A DNA stretch of 64,000 bases from positions 62,001 to 126,000 of the forward strand of contig BPGL01000003.1 in NCBI GenBank assembly GCA_026003015.1. Reading direction: 5' to 3'. The notes beneath the pieces were generated by a model that was not told the DNA's origin, did not search any database, and saw only the letters and a list, made by a program, of their open reading frames with translations. Position 1 is the first letter of the stretch. Each line of letters starts with the position of its first letter. Shown piece after piece: positions 44,804-52,228 of this stretch. This stretch comes from Actinomycetota bacterium. Lineage in GTDB: Bacteria; Actinomycetota; UBA4738; HRBIN12. The translations under genes were made by a program, and so were the position numbers.

Positions 44804-45469
44804 ATGCCTCCTCACGTGGGGATCTCGCGCGGTCGTCTGTCGGGGGCCATCGCCATCGCGGTCGTGGTCCTGACCGCGTCGGCCGCCCTGGGCGCGGTCG
44901 GCGCGCTGACCGAGACGGAGCCGCCGGCACCGCCCCCCACCTGCGCACCGACCGACGAACCGGTGGTCGGCGAGGAGCCCGTGGGCGAGGAGCCCGTGGG
45001 CGAGGAGCCCGTGGGCGAGGAGCCCGTGGGCGAGGAGTGCGAGGAGCCGACGGCCGACGACGAGGCGCCCCAGCCGATCGAGCAGGACGAGGACGAGCAG
45101 GAGGGGCCGCGCGAGCCGAGCTCCGACGAAGACCCGGACGCCGACCGCCGGGCGGCCTGCGAGGAGGTGGCGGGCGTCGGTGCCGCCTCCGAACGATCCG
45201 AGGACGATCGCGTCCGCGGCCTCGCCAACGCGATCGAGCACGTGCTCGCGAACTGCACGGCGAACCCGAGGGCGCCGGGGCTGCTGACGGCCTTGGAGCG
45301 GTTGCGCGCCAACCAGGAGCGCCACGAGGTTCGCGGGGCCGAGCATCCGCAGCACGGAGCGGAACACCCCGGCAAGGGGTGGGGCCCCGGCGGGCCGCAC
45401 GAGGACCGGTCGGGGCCGAAGGGCTCGAGCGCAAGCCGTTCGGGTCCGCCCTCGAGGCCGGGACGGTAG
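44804..45469 (+). CDS. Secreted low-complexity protein with EEPVG repeats
   Basis: A 221-residue protein with an N-terminal signal or anchor helix ([23 protein letters not shown]), a Pro/Glu-rich region made of VGEEP repeats, and a more ordered C-terminal part (about 120-175) with Cys residues and [17 protein letters not shown]. The end is rich in Gly, Pro and His. Such proteins are usually extracytoplasmic; function unknown. It begins 53 bases after the MttB stop. Confidence 0.6.
   Translation: MPPHVGISRGRLSGAIAIAVVVLTASAALGAVGALTETEPPAPPPTCAPTDEPVVGEEPVGEEPVGEEPVGEEPVGEECEEPTADDEAPQPIEQDEDEQEGPREPSSDEDPDADRRAACEEVAGVGAASERSEDDRVRGLANAIEHVLANCTANPRAPGLLTALERLRANQERHEVRGAEHPQHGAEHPGKGWGPGGPHEDRSGPKGSSASRSGPPSRPGR
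44966..45040 (+). repeat. Five 15-bp in-frame tandem repeats
   Basis: Five units of GTGGGCGAGGAGCCC (the first with GTC, the last with TGC) encode repeated VGEEP. The three central copies are identical at the DNA level, so copy number is likely to vary between strains. Confidence 0.9.
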
Positions 45470-45575
45470 CGACCGCCCCGGCCGGACCCCGCTACGCTGG
45501 GGGGGTGCCCAGGACGCGGCTCCGCCGGCGGATCCGGCGCGCCGCCCACGCCCGGGCCGGGGGTGACCGGCGATC

Positions 45576-45605
45576 GTGCATCGACTCCTCCTCGACATGT
45601 CGAGC
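45576..45605 (+). repeat. Left direct repeat: remnant start of a 5'-3' exonuclease gene
   Basis: The 30 bases read GTG-CAT-CGA-CTC-CTC-CTC-GAC-ATG-TCG-AGC and encode HRLLLDMSS, matching the exonuclease start at 51325-51354 at 25 of 30 positions, with CGACTCCTCCTCGAC identical. Differences fall mainly on third codon bases. The frame is lost directly after it. It marks the left boundary of the mobile island. Confidence 0.75.
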
Positions 45606-45739
45606 TGCGCAGATGTACCCAGCTCACGGGAGGCCAGACAATGCTCGGCTCACGAAGGCCAGAACCGATGCTCGATCCGAAAACGCCTGAGTAGTCGAAC
45701 GATGGCCCGGCCGCCCCACCAGTCAGGCTCTGGTCGTGC
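45606..45739. other. Non-coding edge of mobile island
   Basis: No gene or recognisable repeat was seen between the left exonuclease remnant and the end of the IS256 fragment. The composition is less GC-rich than in the flanking operons. Confidence 0.5.
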
Positions 45740-46000
45740 GGGCCGAGTCCGTCAACGTGGTGTAAGTCCACAGCGTCATCCTTGATCTCGTAGCTTGCTG
45801 CGACGAGCTCGCCCCTCACCTCCTCAGCCTCGCCCTCGATGACCTCCAGCCTCGCCTTGACGAGTGACTCGGGGCTCATGTAGCGGCGGACGACCTGCCA
45901 CTCGTCGTCCTGCTCGGCGAGCGCCATCCCGACGAGGCGGATCACGGCGTCGCGGTTCGGGAAGATGCCGACGACGTCGGTGCGGCGACGGATCTCCTTG
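45740..46000 (-). pseudogene. IS256-family transposase, 3' remnant
   Basis: The reverse strand encodes the C-terminal part of an IS256/mutator transposase ([37 protein letters not shown]) that aligns with the end of the plus-strand transposase (KEIKRRTRVVGIFPSRDSL). It is cut at about 46001 by the end of the next IS256 copy. At its other side, GTCCGTCAACGTGGTGTAAG near 45739 resembles the right terminal repeat. Confidence 0.7.
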
Positions 46001-46006
46001 GTTAGC

Positions 46007-47393
46007 GTCCCGAGAAGTGGTGGGAATTCGGGGTGGACTTTCGGGGTGGAAATCCCCGTGACGTAGAGGGCCACCGCCATCCTCATCGGCAGCTGATAAG
46101 CGTCGAGCCAGATGGGGACGATGGCCACGTCCAGCATGGACATCACGTCGTTCGTCGGCATGCTGCTCGAGCAAGACGACGTCGACGCGCTACGCGAAGG
46201 CATCAGGGTGCTCGCCCAGGCGGTGATGGAGACCGAGGTCTCCGCCCAGATCGGGCAGCTCCCTACGAGCGGAGCTCCGAGCGAGTTGCCTACCGCCAAC
46301 GGGTACCGCACGAGGCGCTGGGACACGCGCGTAGGCACGATCGAGCTTCGGATCCCCAAGGTCTCGGCCGGCGCCTACTTCCCCCCGCTGCTCGAGCCCC
46401 GCCGTCGCGCCGAGAAGGCGCTGCACGCGGTGGTGGTCGAGGCCTACGTGAAGGGCATCTCCACCCGCAAGGTCGACGACCTGGTCCGGGCGCTCGGCAT
46501 CGACGGGATCTCCCGCTCGGAGGTCTCCAGGATCTGCAAGGTGCTGGGTGCTGGGCGAGCAGGTCAGGAGCTTCCTGGGACGCCCGATCGAGTCACCGTG
46601 TCCGTACGTGTGGCTGGATGCCACCTTCCACAAGATCCGTGAGGCCGGCCGGGTGATCTCGGTGGCGACCGTCGTGGCGATCGGGGTCACGACGAGCGGG
46701 GAACGCACCGTGCTCGGCGCCGCCACCGGCGCCTCGGAGGACCACCAGTTCTGGACCTCCTTCCTGCGGCAGCTGGTCAAGCGAGGGCTAAGGGGCGTGC
46801 GCCCGGTGATCTCCGATGCGCACGAGGGTCTGCGCCAGGCGATCGCGAAGGTCCTGCACGAGGCCACCTGGCAACGGTGCCGGGCCACTTCATGCGCAAC
46901 CTGCCCTCCACGGGGCCCAAGCGGGCCCAAGACACCGTCGCGGCGATCGTGCGCACGATCTTCTCCCAGCCCGATCACGCGGGTGCGATGAGCCAGCTCC
47001 ACGAGGTGGCCCGGATGCTCGAGGCGAGGTTCCCCCAAGCGGCCGAGCTCCTGGAGGATGCGGCCGAGGACGTGCTCGCGCACCTGCACTTCCCCCGGGG
47101 GCACCGCCGCCGGCTCCACTCGACGAACCCGCTCGAGCGTCTGCACAAGGAGATCAAGCGACGCACCAGGGTCGTCGGCATCTTCCCCAGCCGTGACTCG
47201 CTGGTGCGCATGGTCGGGACGCTGCTTGCCGAGCAGGACGACGAGTGGCAGGTCGCCGATCGCCGCTACTTCTCGATCGGCTCCATGGGGAAGATCGATG
47301 CCCTGGAAGGGGGTGAGGACCCGAAGGAGCTACTCGCTCAGATCGCGTGAAGGGCGAGGATGGCGGTGCTCGATTTCAACCACTTGATGGGAC
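46007..47393 (+). mobile_element. IS256-family insertion sequence
   Basis: Imperfect terminal inverted repeats are visible: GTCCCGAGAAGTGGTGGGAA at 46007 and, reversed, GTCCCATCAAGTGGTTGAAA ending at 47393. The element carries one transposase frame on the plus strand. Its left end is inserted in an older IS256 fragment. No convincing target duplication was found. Confidence 0.65.
46121..47350 (+). pseudogene. IS256-family transposase, two frame shifts
   Basis: A mutator-type transposase of about 405 residues when repaired. It starts [20 protein letters not shown], like the fragment at 50.99 kb, and shows the DDE-region pieces YVWLDATFHKIRE, VRPVISDAHEGLRQAI and STNPLERLHKEIKRR. The first frame shift is an exact 7-base duplication GTGCTGG at 46541-46554; removing one copy restores KVLGEQVRSFLG. 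The second is a lost C near 46886 (RAHFMRN restored). As written it is inactive. Confidence 0.8.
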
Positions 47394-47399
47394 TCGGCC

Positions 47400-47515
47400 G
47401 TCGGGGAACAGCGCTACGACGCGGTGAAGGAAGTGCCTCGACGGAGGAGCGAACGTGACCGAGGTGGCCGAACGCTACGGGGTGACGCGCCAGAGCCTGT
47501 ACAATTTGCTCGGGT
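47400..47515 (+). pseudogene. IS481/IS3-type transposase N-terminal remnant
   Basis: Two frames together give EQRYDAVKEV and TEVAERYGVTRQSLYNLL, the helix-turn-helix start common to IS481/IS3-type transposases (typically VTEVARRYGVSRQ). The match stops where the upstream region of the secreted-protein gene begins. Short, so the family call is tentative. Confidence 0.5.
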
Positions 47516-47534
47516 CGCTATCGGAGGAGAGGCG

Positions 47535-48563
47535 ATGTCTCGACGTCATCGGGCAAAGGTCTTGAGGGCCGGCGCCGTCGGACTTGCGCTGGGCATTTTT
47601 CAGGTCATGGCCGCGCCTCTCACGCAAGCGGACCCGGCCAACTCATCGGCGTCACACGAGACCACCGCTATCCCTCCGGGAACGTACGACTATGCCCAAG
47701 CGACAGAGCTGGGCATCGACACAGGCCCAACTCCAGATGAGACTGGACTGCCCGTGTGCAAGTACGACCCAGACTGGGGTGGGCTTGCACCTGACGAGAG
47801 CGTGCCCGCGGAGGCCAGGGACGAGCCGGCGACTTGCGTCGCAGACAGAACCTACGTGACGTACATGATCGGAGCGAGCCCTCCGCACGCGGGCTACCAC
47901 TGGAACGGCTATCGAACGAACAATGATATCGCTGCCGGAGCCGACGTCACAATCGAGATTCGAGACGCGCAAGTGGATCACCTCGCTCACACGAGCGACG
48001 AGGAGGAGTTCGTCGTCAACCGCACTATCACACAGAACACAGCCAACGATGACTGGCTGGAAGTCGGTTACGGCGAACACAGCTGGGAAAGTGCGGACCA
48101 CCCGCGCGTCTACACGTACGTTACCCGCGGCAGCGCCGACAACATCTGGGCATGGTACGGACGGTACGGCCTGACCAACGGCAACCGCCTCGACGTTCGA
48201 ACGCGTAACTGCACGATCTCGGGCGACGATCGACAGTGCGCCGAAGTTTGGTGGTCAAACCAGTGGCAGCTCCTGACGGATGACAACAATGCCGACTGCC
48301 GGGGTGCAGCCGGTAATCCGCGCTGTTACGCGGAGGAGATGACCGAGATCTACTCGCAGCAGAGTTCTCCGCATCCCGACATCACAGGCTCGTCTGGCAA
48401 CAATCGGATCGACTGGAAGGACACCATGCTCCGGGTGGATCAAACTGGCGGCGCGGTATGGATCAGCTGGACGAAGCCTTCAACCAAGTCGACCCAGACG
48501 GCGTACGACACGTGCCCGATCAACAACTACTATCGCTGGTACGCCCTCAAGGGTTCGTGCTAG
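47535..48563 (+). CDS. Secreted protein of unknown function, island cargo
   Basis: A 342-residue protein with a signal peptide (SRRHRAKVLRAGAVGLALG then ending near TQADPA). The mature part is rich in Trp, Tyr, Asn and paired Cys (NCTISGDDRQC, DCRGAAGNPRC, YDTC) and looks like a beta-rich secreted domain; no family was recognised. Codon use is clearly less GC-biased than in the chromosomal genes, which supports transfer. A GGAGGAGAGG ribosome site precedes the ATG. The next gene overlaps its end. Confidence 0.65.
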   Translation: MSRRHRAKVLRAGAVGLALGIFQVMAAPLTQADPANSSASHETTAIPPGTYDYAQATELGIDTGPTPDETGLPVCKYDPDWGGLAPDESVPAEARDEPATCVADRTYVTYMIGASPPHAGYHWNGYRTNNDIAAGADVTIEIRDAQVDHLAHTSDEEEFVVNRTITQNTANDDWLEVGYGEHSWESADHPRVYTYVTRGSADNIWAWYGRYGLTNGNRLDVRTRNCTISGDDRQCAEVWWSNQWQLLTDDNNADCRGAAGNPRCYAEEMTEIYSQQSSPHPDITGSSGNNRIDWKDTMLRVDQTGGAVWISWTKPSTKSTQTAYDTCPINNYYRWYALKGSC

Positions 48564-48961
48564 TCCGGCGAGCGTTGAGGTGCTGGGGAGCGCGTGGAAC
48601 TGTTGTGCTGGCTGCGTCCCTTGCCGTTGCTCTCATCGGATGTACAGCTTCAAGCTCCCCTCCAGGATCGAGCGCTTCACCCCCGTCCTCTCAGTCTCTT
48701 GCGCCCGACCGAGTTCCCGAACTCACCGGACTTAGCCGCTCCGACGCGTCCAAGCTCCTCGGCGAGCTTGGCGTTACCTACTTCGTGGTTCCTGCGGGCC
48801 CGCCTCTCGACGACACCGTGGTCGACCAGAAGCCGCAACCCGGCACTCCGCTCAAGGGACTCAAGAAGGTCGTTATCTTTGCTCGCTGTCAAGCTGCGCC
48901 TTGTCCATCCCCCGCGAAGGGAGAGATTCTGTACGACCCGTGTTCCTGCTCGACCCGTTAG
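48557..48961 (+). CDS. PASTA-domain lipoprotein
   Basis: A 134-residue lipoprotein: a signal sequence with lipobox LIGC (VVLAASLAVALIGC), a Ser/Pro linker, and one PASTA domain (VPELTGLSRSDASKLLGELG to KKVVIFARC). PASTA domains bind peptidoglycan muropeptides or beta-lactams. GTG 48557 overlaps the end of the secreted-protein gene by seven bases, so the two form one cargo unit. Base composition is again lower in GC than flanking chromosome. Confidence 0.75.
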   Translation: MLVRRALRCWGARGTVVLAASLAVALIGCTASSSPPGSSASPPSSQSLAPDRVPELTGLSRSDASKLLGELGVTYFVVPAGPPLDDTVVDQKPQPGTPLKGLKKVVIFARCQAAPCPSPAKGEILYDPCSCSTR

Positions 48962-49161
48962 GCTTCCGCGTCAGAGTCAGGGTATCGAGCAGAGAAATCC
49001 TCGATCGAGCATCGGAGTAGCCTCCGGGCGACCGCGAACTCGCTCATGCGCTCCGTGTGACCCCGCGAGCGGGATAACCTCCAGGACCAGGTGCGAGCTG
49101 CTCCCGGAGCGCCTGGAGCAGCGGAAGGCGGTTCACACATCGTCCAGCCAGGTCCACCGTC
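48962..49161. other. Intergenic, no gene seen
   Basis: About 200 bases between the lipoprotein gene and the duplicated methylase fragment. Only a short open frame on the minus strand (48958-49140) is present, with no family match or ribosome site. The last bases (GTCCACCGTCCGCCCTCTCGG) resemble the tRNA-Ala/methylase junction at 21.29 kb. Confidence 0.5.
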
Positions 49162-49761
49162 CGCCCTCTCGGTGCCACAAGGTGCGGTGGCACGCGGCGT
49201 CGGGGGCGTGGATTATGCTCCGCGCATCGTGCTGACCCCCTCGCGGCTGAGGGCCGTGACCGGCCTGGACGGAGCCGTCGAGCTCCTTCAGGAACTCGGG
49301 TTTCGGGGTTCTCCGCGCAGCATCGACGCCCAAGAGCTTGGCCCGGGGTCGCTCGCCACGAACCGGGTTCTGAAGAGCTCCCCGGGCAGCTCGAGGGGCT
49401 CGGCCGTCTTCATCGCGGAGCTCCCGTCGCGGCCCCGGTCGTTGAGGACGCTCGGCAGGTGCCTCCTGCAGAACTTCCACGACCAGCCCCTCGGCGTGCT
49501 CGGGATCCGGGGAAAGGGCCAACGGTGGGAGCGGTTCATCGTCGTGCGGCCGTCGTGGATCCGCGGCGTCCTGGGCGCGGTCCGGGTCGCCAAGCTCGAG
49601 GTGGACGTGTCCGGCCCCACGCGGCACGACGCCGAGGTGCTCTCCTCCCTCGCATGGGCTGGAGACGATCGCGCAGCCCAGGAACGGATCGACAGAGCCC
49701 TCGATGTGGAAGCGGTCACACGCCGCTTCTACCTCCAGCTCGGGGGCCACCACGAGAGCTC
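49162..49761 (+). pseudogene. Duplicated 5' fragment of the island DNA methylase
   Basis: About 600 bases match the first 200 codons and the immediate upstream region of the methylase gene at 17685-21243. From about 49362 to 49608 I see no differences, whereas 49609-49761 differs at roughly one base in five, mostly silent. The match ends near RRFYLQLGGHHE and the frame then runs into IS3 transposase sequence. No methylase catalytic motif is included. Confidence 0.85.
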
Positions 49762-50755
49762 GCCGGCGGATCGTGCAGCTGGAGACCGAACTCAAGATCG
49801 CCCGCCGAGCGGCTGAGCTTCTGAAGGAGGCGAAGCCCCCAAAGGAGCGGTTCCCGGCCATCAAGGAGATGGCCGCAGAGGGCCTCCCGATCCAGACCGC
49901 GTTCCGGATGCTTGAGGTCTCCGAGTCGGGCTTCTACGCCTGGCGCAGCCGTCCGCCGTCGGAGCGGCAGCTCCGCCACGCTTGGCTCACCGACCTCGTC
50001 ACCGAGATCCACCTCGCGTCGCGGCAGACCTACGGCAGCATCCGGGTGCACGCCGAGCTCACGCTCGGCCGCGGGATCGCCGTCGGCCGCCACCAGGTCG
50101 AGCTGGTGATGCGACGAGCGGGCTTGCGGGGCGTCGTGGGCCGCCGCAAGCGCCCGCGGATCGACAGGCCCGACGCCATCGCGGCCGACCTCGTCGACCG
50201 CTCCTTCGCTCGAAACGGCCCCGACGAGCTGTGGGTCACCGACATCACCGAGCATCCGACCCGGGAAGGCAAGGTCCACTGCGCGGTGGTCCTGGACGCG
50301 TTCTCCCGTCGTGTGGTCGGATGGTCGATCGATGCCTCGCCGACGGCTGCCCTGGTCACGGGGGCGCTCGGCATGGCGATCGATCCTCGCAAGCCCTCCG
50401 GGACCCTGATCCACTCGGATCAGGGGACGCAGTTCACCTCCTGGGCGTTCACCCACCGCGCGAAGGCATCGGGACTCGTTCCGTCGATGGGATCGATCGG
50501 GGACTGCTACGACAACGCGATGATCGAGGCGTTCTGGTCGCGGATGCAGGTCGAGCTCCTCGATCGGCAGAGATGGCGCACGCGGGTCGAGCTCGCGAAC
50601 GCGATCTTCGAGTACCTCGAGATCTTCCACAACCGCCAACGGTGTCACAGCGCGCTCGAGATGCTCACCCCGCTAGAGTTCGAGGCACGGCAATTGACGG
50701 TCGTGGCATGAGGAATCCAGTTATCGGACTCCACGAAAGCCGGGGAGGATCAACG
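49762..50755 (+). mobile_element. IS3-family insertion sequence, left end missing
   Basis: The end of OrfA (QLETELKIARRAAELLKEA, the leucine-zipper end) and all of OrfB remain; the OrfA start and left terminal repeat have been replaced by methylase sequence. The right end after the OrfB stop includes GAAAGCCGGGGAGGATCA, typical of IS3 termini. It interrupts an IS256 copy whose 5' part follows. Confidence 0.65.
49869..50711 (+). CDS. IS3-family transposase OrfB
   Basis: A 280-residue rve-type integrase-core transposase with its DDE triad visible: Asp in WVTDITEHP, Asp in LIHSDQGTQFTS, and Glu in NAMIEAFWSRMQVELLD. The HTH_21 region (RQTYGSIRVHAEL) precedes it. ATG 49869 gives the normal OrfB length; the same frame is open upstream into the methylase fragment. 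OrfB is intact, but without OrfA and a left end it could not move itself. Confidence 0.88.
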   Translation: MAAEGLPIQTAFRMLEVSESGFYAWRSRPPSERQLRHAWLTDLVTEIHLASRQTYGSIRVHAELTLGRGIAVGRHQVELVMRRAGLRGVVGRRKRPRIDRPDAIAADLVDRSFARNGPDELWVTDITEHPTREGKVHCAVVLDAFSRRVVGWSIDASPTAALVTGALGMAIDPRKPSGTLIHSDQGTQFTSWAFTHRAKASGLVPSMGSIGDCYDNAMIEAFWSRMQVELLDRQRWRTRVELANAIFEYLEIFHNRQRCHSALEMLTPLEFEARQLTVVA

Positions 50756-50784
50756 TGTCCACGGAACCGGGGCAAGCTCACTCG

Positions 50785-51092
50785 TGTCCCAGATCCTGGT
50801 CCGGTAGCCGTTGCGGTAGGCGGTGCGATCCTCCGTTCGCTCGTACAGCCCGGCGCCGATCTCCGCCGAGGCCTCCGCGTCCATGAGGGCCTGGGCCAAG
50901 ACCCGGATCCCATCCCGTAGCACGTCGGCGTCGTCTTCGGCCAGGAGCTTGCCGACGAACGAGCTGAAGTCCATCCTCTTTGTGGCCATCTCCCTCCTCC
51001 TCGAGGTCAGGCGGACATCGGTGAGGATGGGTGATGGCCTTCTCACTTCAAGGACCCGGCGGAATTTCCACCACGTCCCGGGACGCTAACTG
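50785..51092 (-). pseudogene. IS256-family transposase, 5' fragment with terminal repeat
   Basis: From ATG 50989 the reverse strand encodes MATKRMDFSSFVGKLLAEDD to YRNGYRTRIWDT, the first ~68 residues of an IS256 transposase, with a GAGGAGG ribosome site. Upstream, GTTAGCGTCCCGGGACGTGG (reverse strand, ending 51092) is the terminal repeat, facing the opposite way from the end at 46001. The 3' part is cut by the IS3 element. Confidence 0.75.
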
Positions 51093-51321
51093 ATCGTTCG
51101 TACACCACGTCCGCGGACCCTACTCGAGCGAGCCAAGCTTCGCTGTGGCGCGGTCAGACAATGGGAGCAGAGTTCCTCGGTCGGCGAAGGCACGAACATC
51201 GCCCCACCTGCGAACCCGGTGAGAGGTCCACCACATCGGGGGCAACGACGCTTCGTCACACGCGATCCATAGCAGGTGGACGCTTCTCCGACCGGATACG
51301 TCGAGTAGCGTTTGGACGCGC
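51093..51321. other. Intergenic, exonuclease promoter region
   Basis: No gene was recognised. TAGCGT at 51306-51311 is a likely -10 element for the exonuclease, ten bases before its ATG. Confidence 0.45.
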
Positions 51322-52218
51322 ATGGTCCACCGACTCCTCCTCGACGTATCCAGCCTGACCTACCGCGCCTACTTCGCCATCCGTGAGCTGCGGGCGCCCG
51401 ACGGCCGCAACGTCGCCGCGGTGCACGGCTACCTCGACATGGTGGTGCGCCTCGTCGCGTCCCGGCGACCCGACGAGGTCGTCCACGTCTACGACCACGA
51501 GTGGCGACCGGTCCGGCGAGCCGAGCTGTTCCCCGGCTACAAGGCCAACCGCCCCGCGGACCCCGAGGACCTCCCGCCCCAGTTCGAGTTGTTGCGCGAG
51601 GTCCTTGGCCCCACCGGGATGCTCCAGGCGCAGTCCGACGGGTGGGAGGCCGAGGACGCGATCGGCGCGTTCTGCCTCGAGGCCGACCCCGACGACCGGA
51701 TCGAGATCGTCAGCGGGGACCGCGACCTGATCCAGCTCGTCCGCGACCCGGTGGTGCGGCTGCTCTTCACGGTGCGCGGGGTACGCGAGCTCCTCGAGTT
51801 CGACGAAGCCACGGTCCTCGACCGCTACGGCGTTCCGGCGGATCGCTACGTCGAGTTCGCCATCCTGCGGGGGGATCCGAGCGACGGCCTGCCGGGGGTG
51901 CGCGGCGTCGGAGAGAAGACCGCTCGGGCGCTCGTGGCGGCCTACCCCGACCTCGACGCGCTGCTGGCCGACGCGGCACGCGACGCGCCCGAGAATGGGT
52001 TCCTGCGCGACCGCCCCGCGCTGCGGACCCGGCTGCGGGAGGCCTCGGGCTACCTCGACGCGATGCGGCAGCTCGTGCCGATCCACGCGCAGGCCCGCCT
52101 GACGGTGTGGGCCGGCGAGCGGGACGACGACGCGCTGCGGCGCCTGGCCGAGCGCCACGGCCTCGTGGGACCGGTCGGCCGGCTGATCGCCGCCCTCGAC
52201 AGCGCCCGCGCGCGCTGA
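51322..52218 (+). CDS. 5'-3' exonuclease (PIN/H3TH domains)
   Basis: A 298-residue enzyme like the N-terminal nuclease of DNA polymerase I. Acidic metal ligands appear in LLDVSSLTYRA, VYDHEW, DGWEAEDAIGAF and VSGDRDLIQLV, and the helix-3-turn-helix in DPSDGLPGVRGVGEKTARALV. As a stand-alone protein it would remove flaps or RNA primers. The start matches the fold beginning. The same 5' sequence appears 5.7 kb upstream, on the other side of the mobile island. Confidence 0.88.
   Translation: MVHRLLLDVSSLTYRAYFAIRELRAPDGRNVAAVHGYLDMVVRLVASRRPDEVVHVYDHEWRPVRRAELFPGYKANRPADPEDLPPQFELLREVLGPTGMLQAQSDGWEAEDAIGAFCLEADPDDRIEIVSGDRDLIQLVRDPVVRLLFTVRGVRELLEFDEATVLDRYGVPADRYVEFAILRGDPSDGLPGVRGVGEKTARALVAAYPDLDALLADAARDAPENGFLRDRPALRTRLREASGYLDAMRQLVPIHAQARLTVWAGERDDDALRRLAERHGLVGPVGRLIAALDSARAR
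51325..51354 (+). repeat. Right direct repeat at the exonuclease start
   Basis: This copy lies inside the intact exonuclease gene (VHRLLLDVSS) and pairs with 45576-45605. The 15-base core CGACTCCTCCTCGAC at 51331-51345 is identical in both. Confidence 0.75.
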
Positions 52219-52228
52219 CGCCCTGGTC

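Noticed and set aside
44966..45040. CRISPR-like array
   Set aside because: The repeats are contiguous 15-base coding units with no spacers, and there are no cas genes in the window.
45505..45690. Leaderless gene starting at GTG 45505 behind TACGCT
   Set aside because: The promoter-like spacing is right, but the translation is Arg-rich, overlaps the exonuclease remnant in another frame and shows no conservation.
46020..46100. Minus-strand transposase segment reading [14 protein letters not shown]
   Set aside because: It lies inside the left end of the plus-strand IS256 and fits no transposase order; probably a chance frame, although a small older fragment cannot be excluded.
48958..49140. 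Small minus-strand gene of 60 residues
   Set aside because: No ribosome site, no family match, and Ala/Pro-rich start; not supported.
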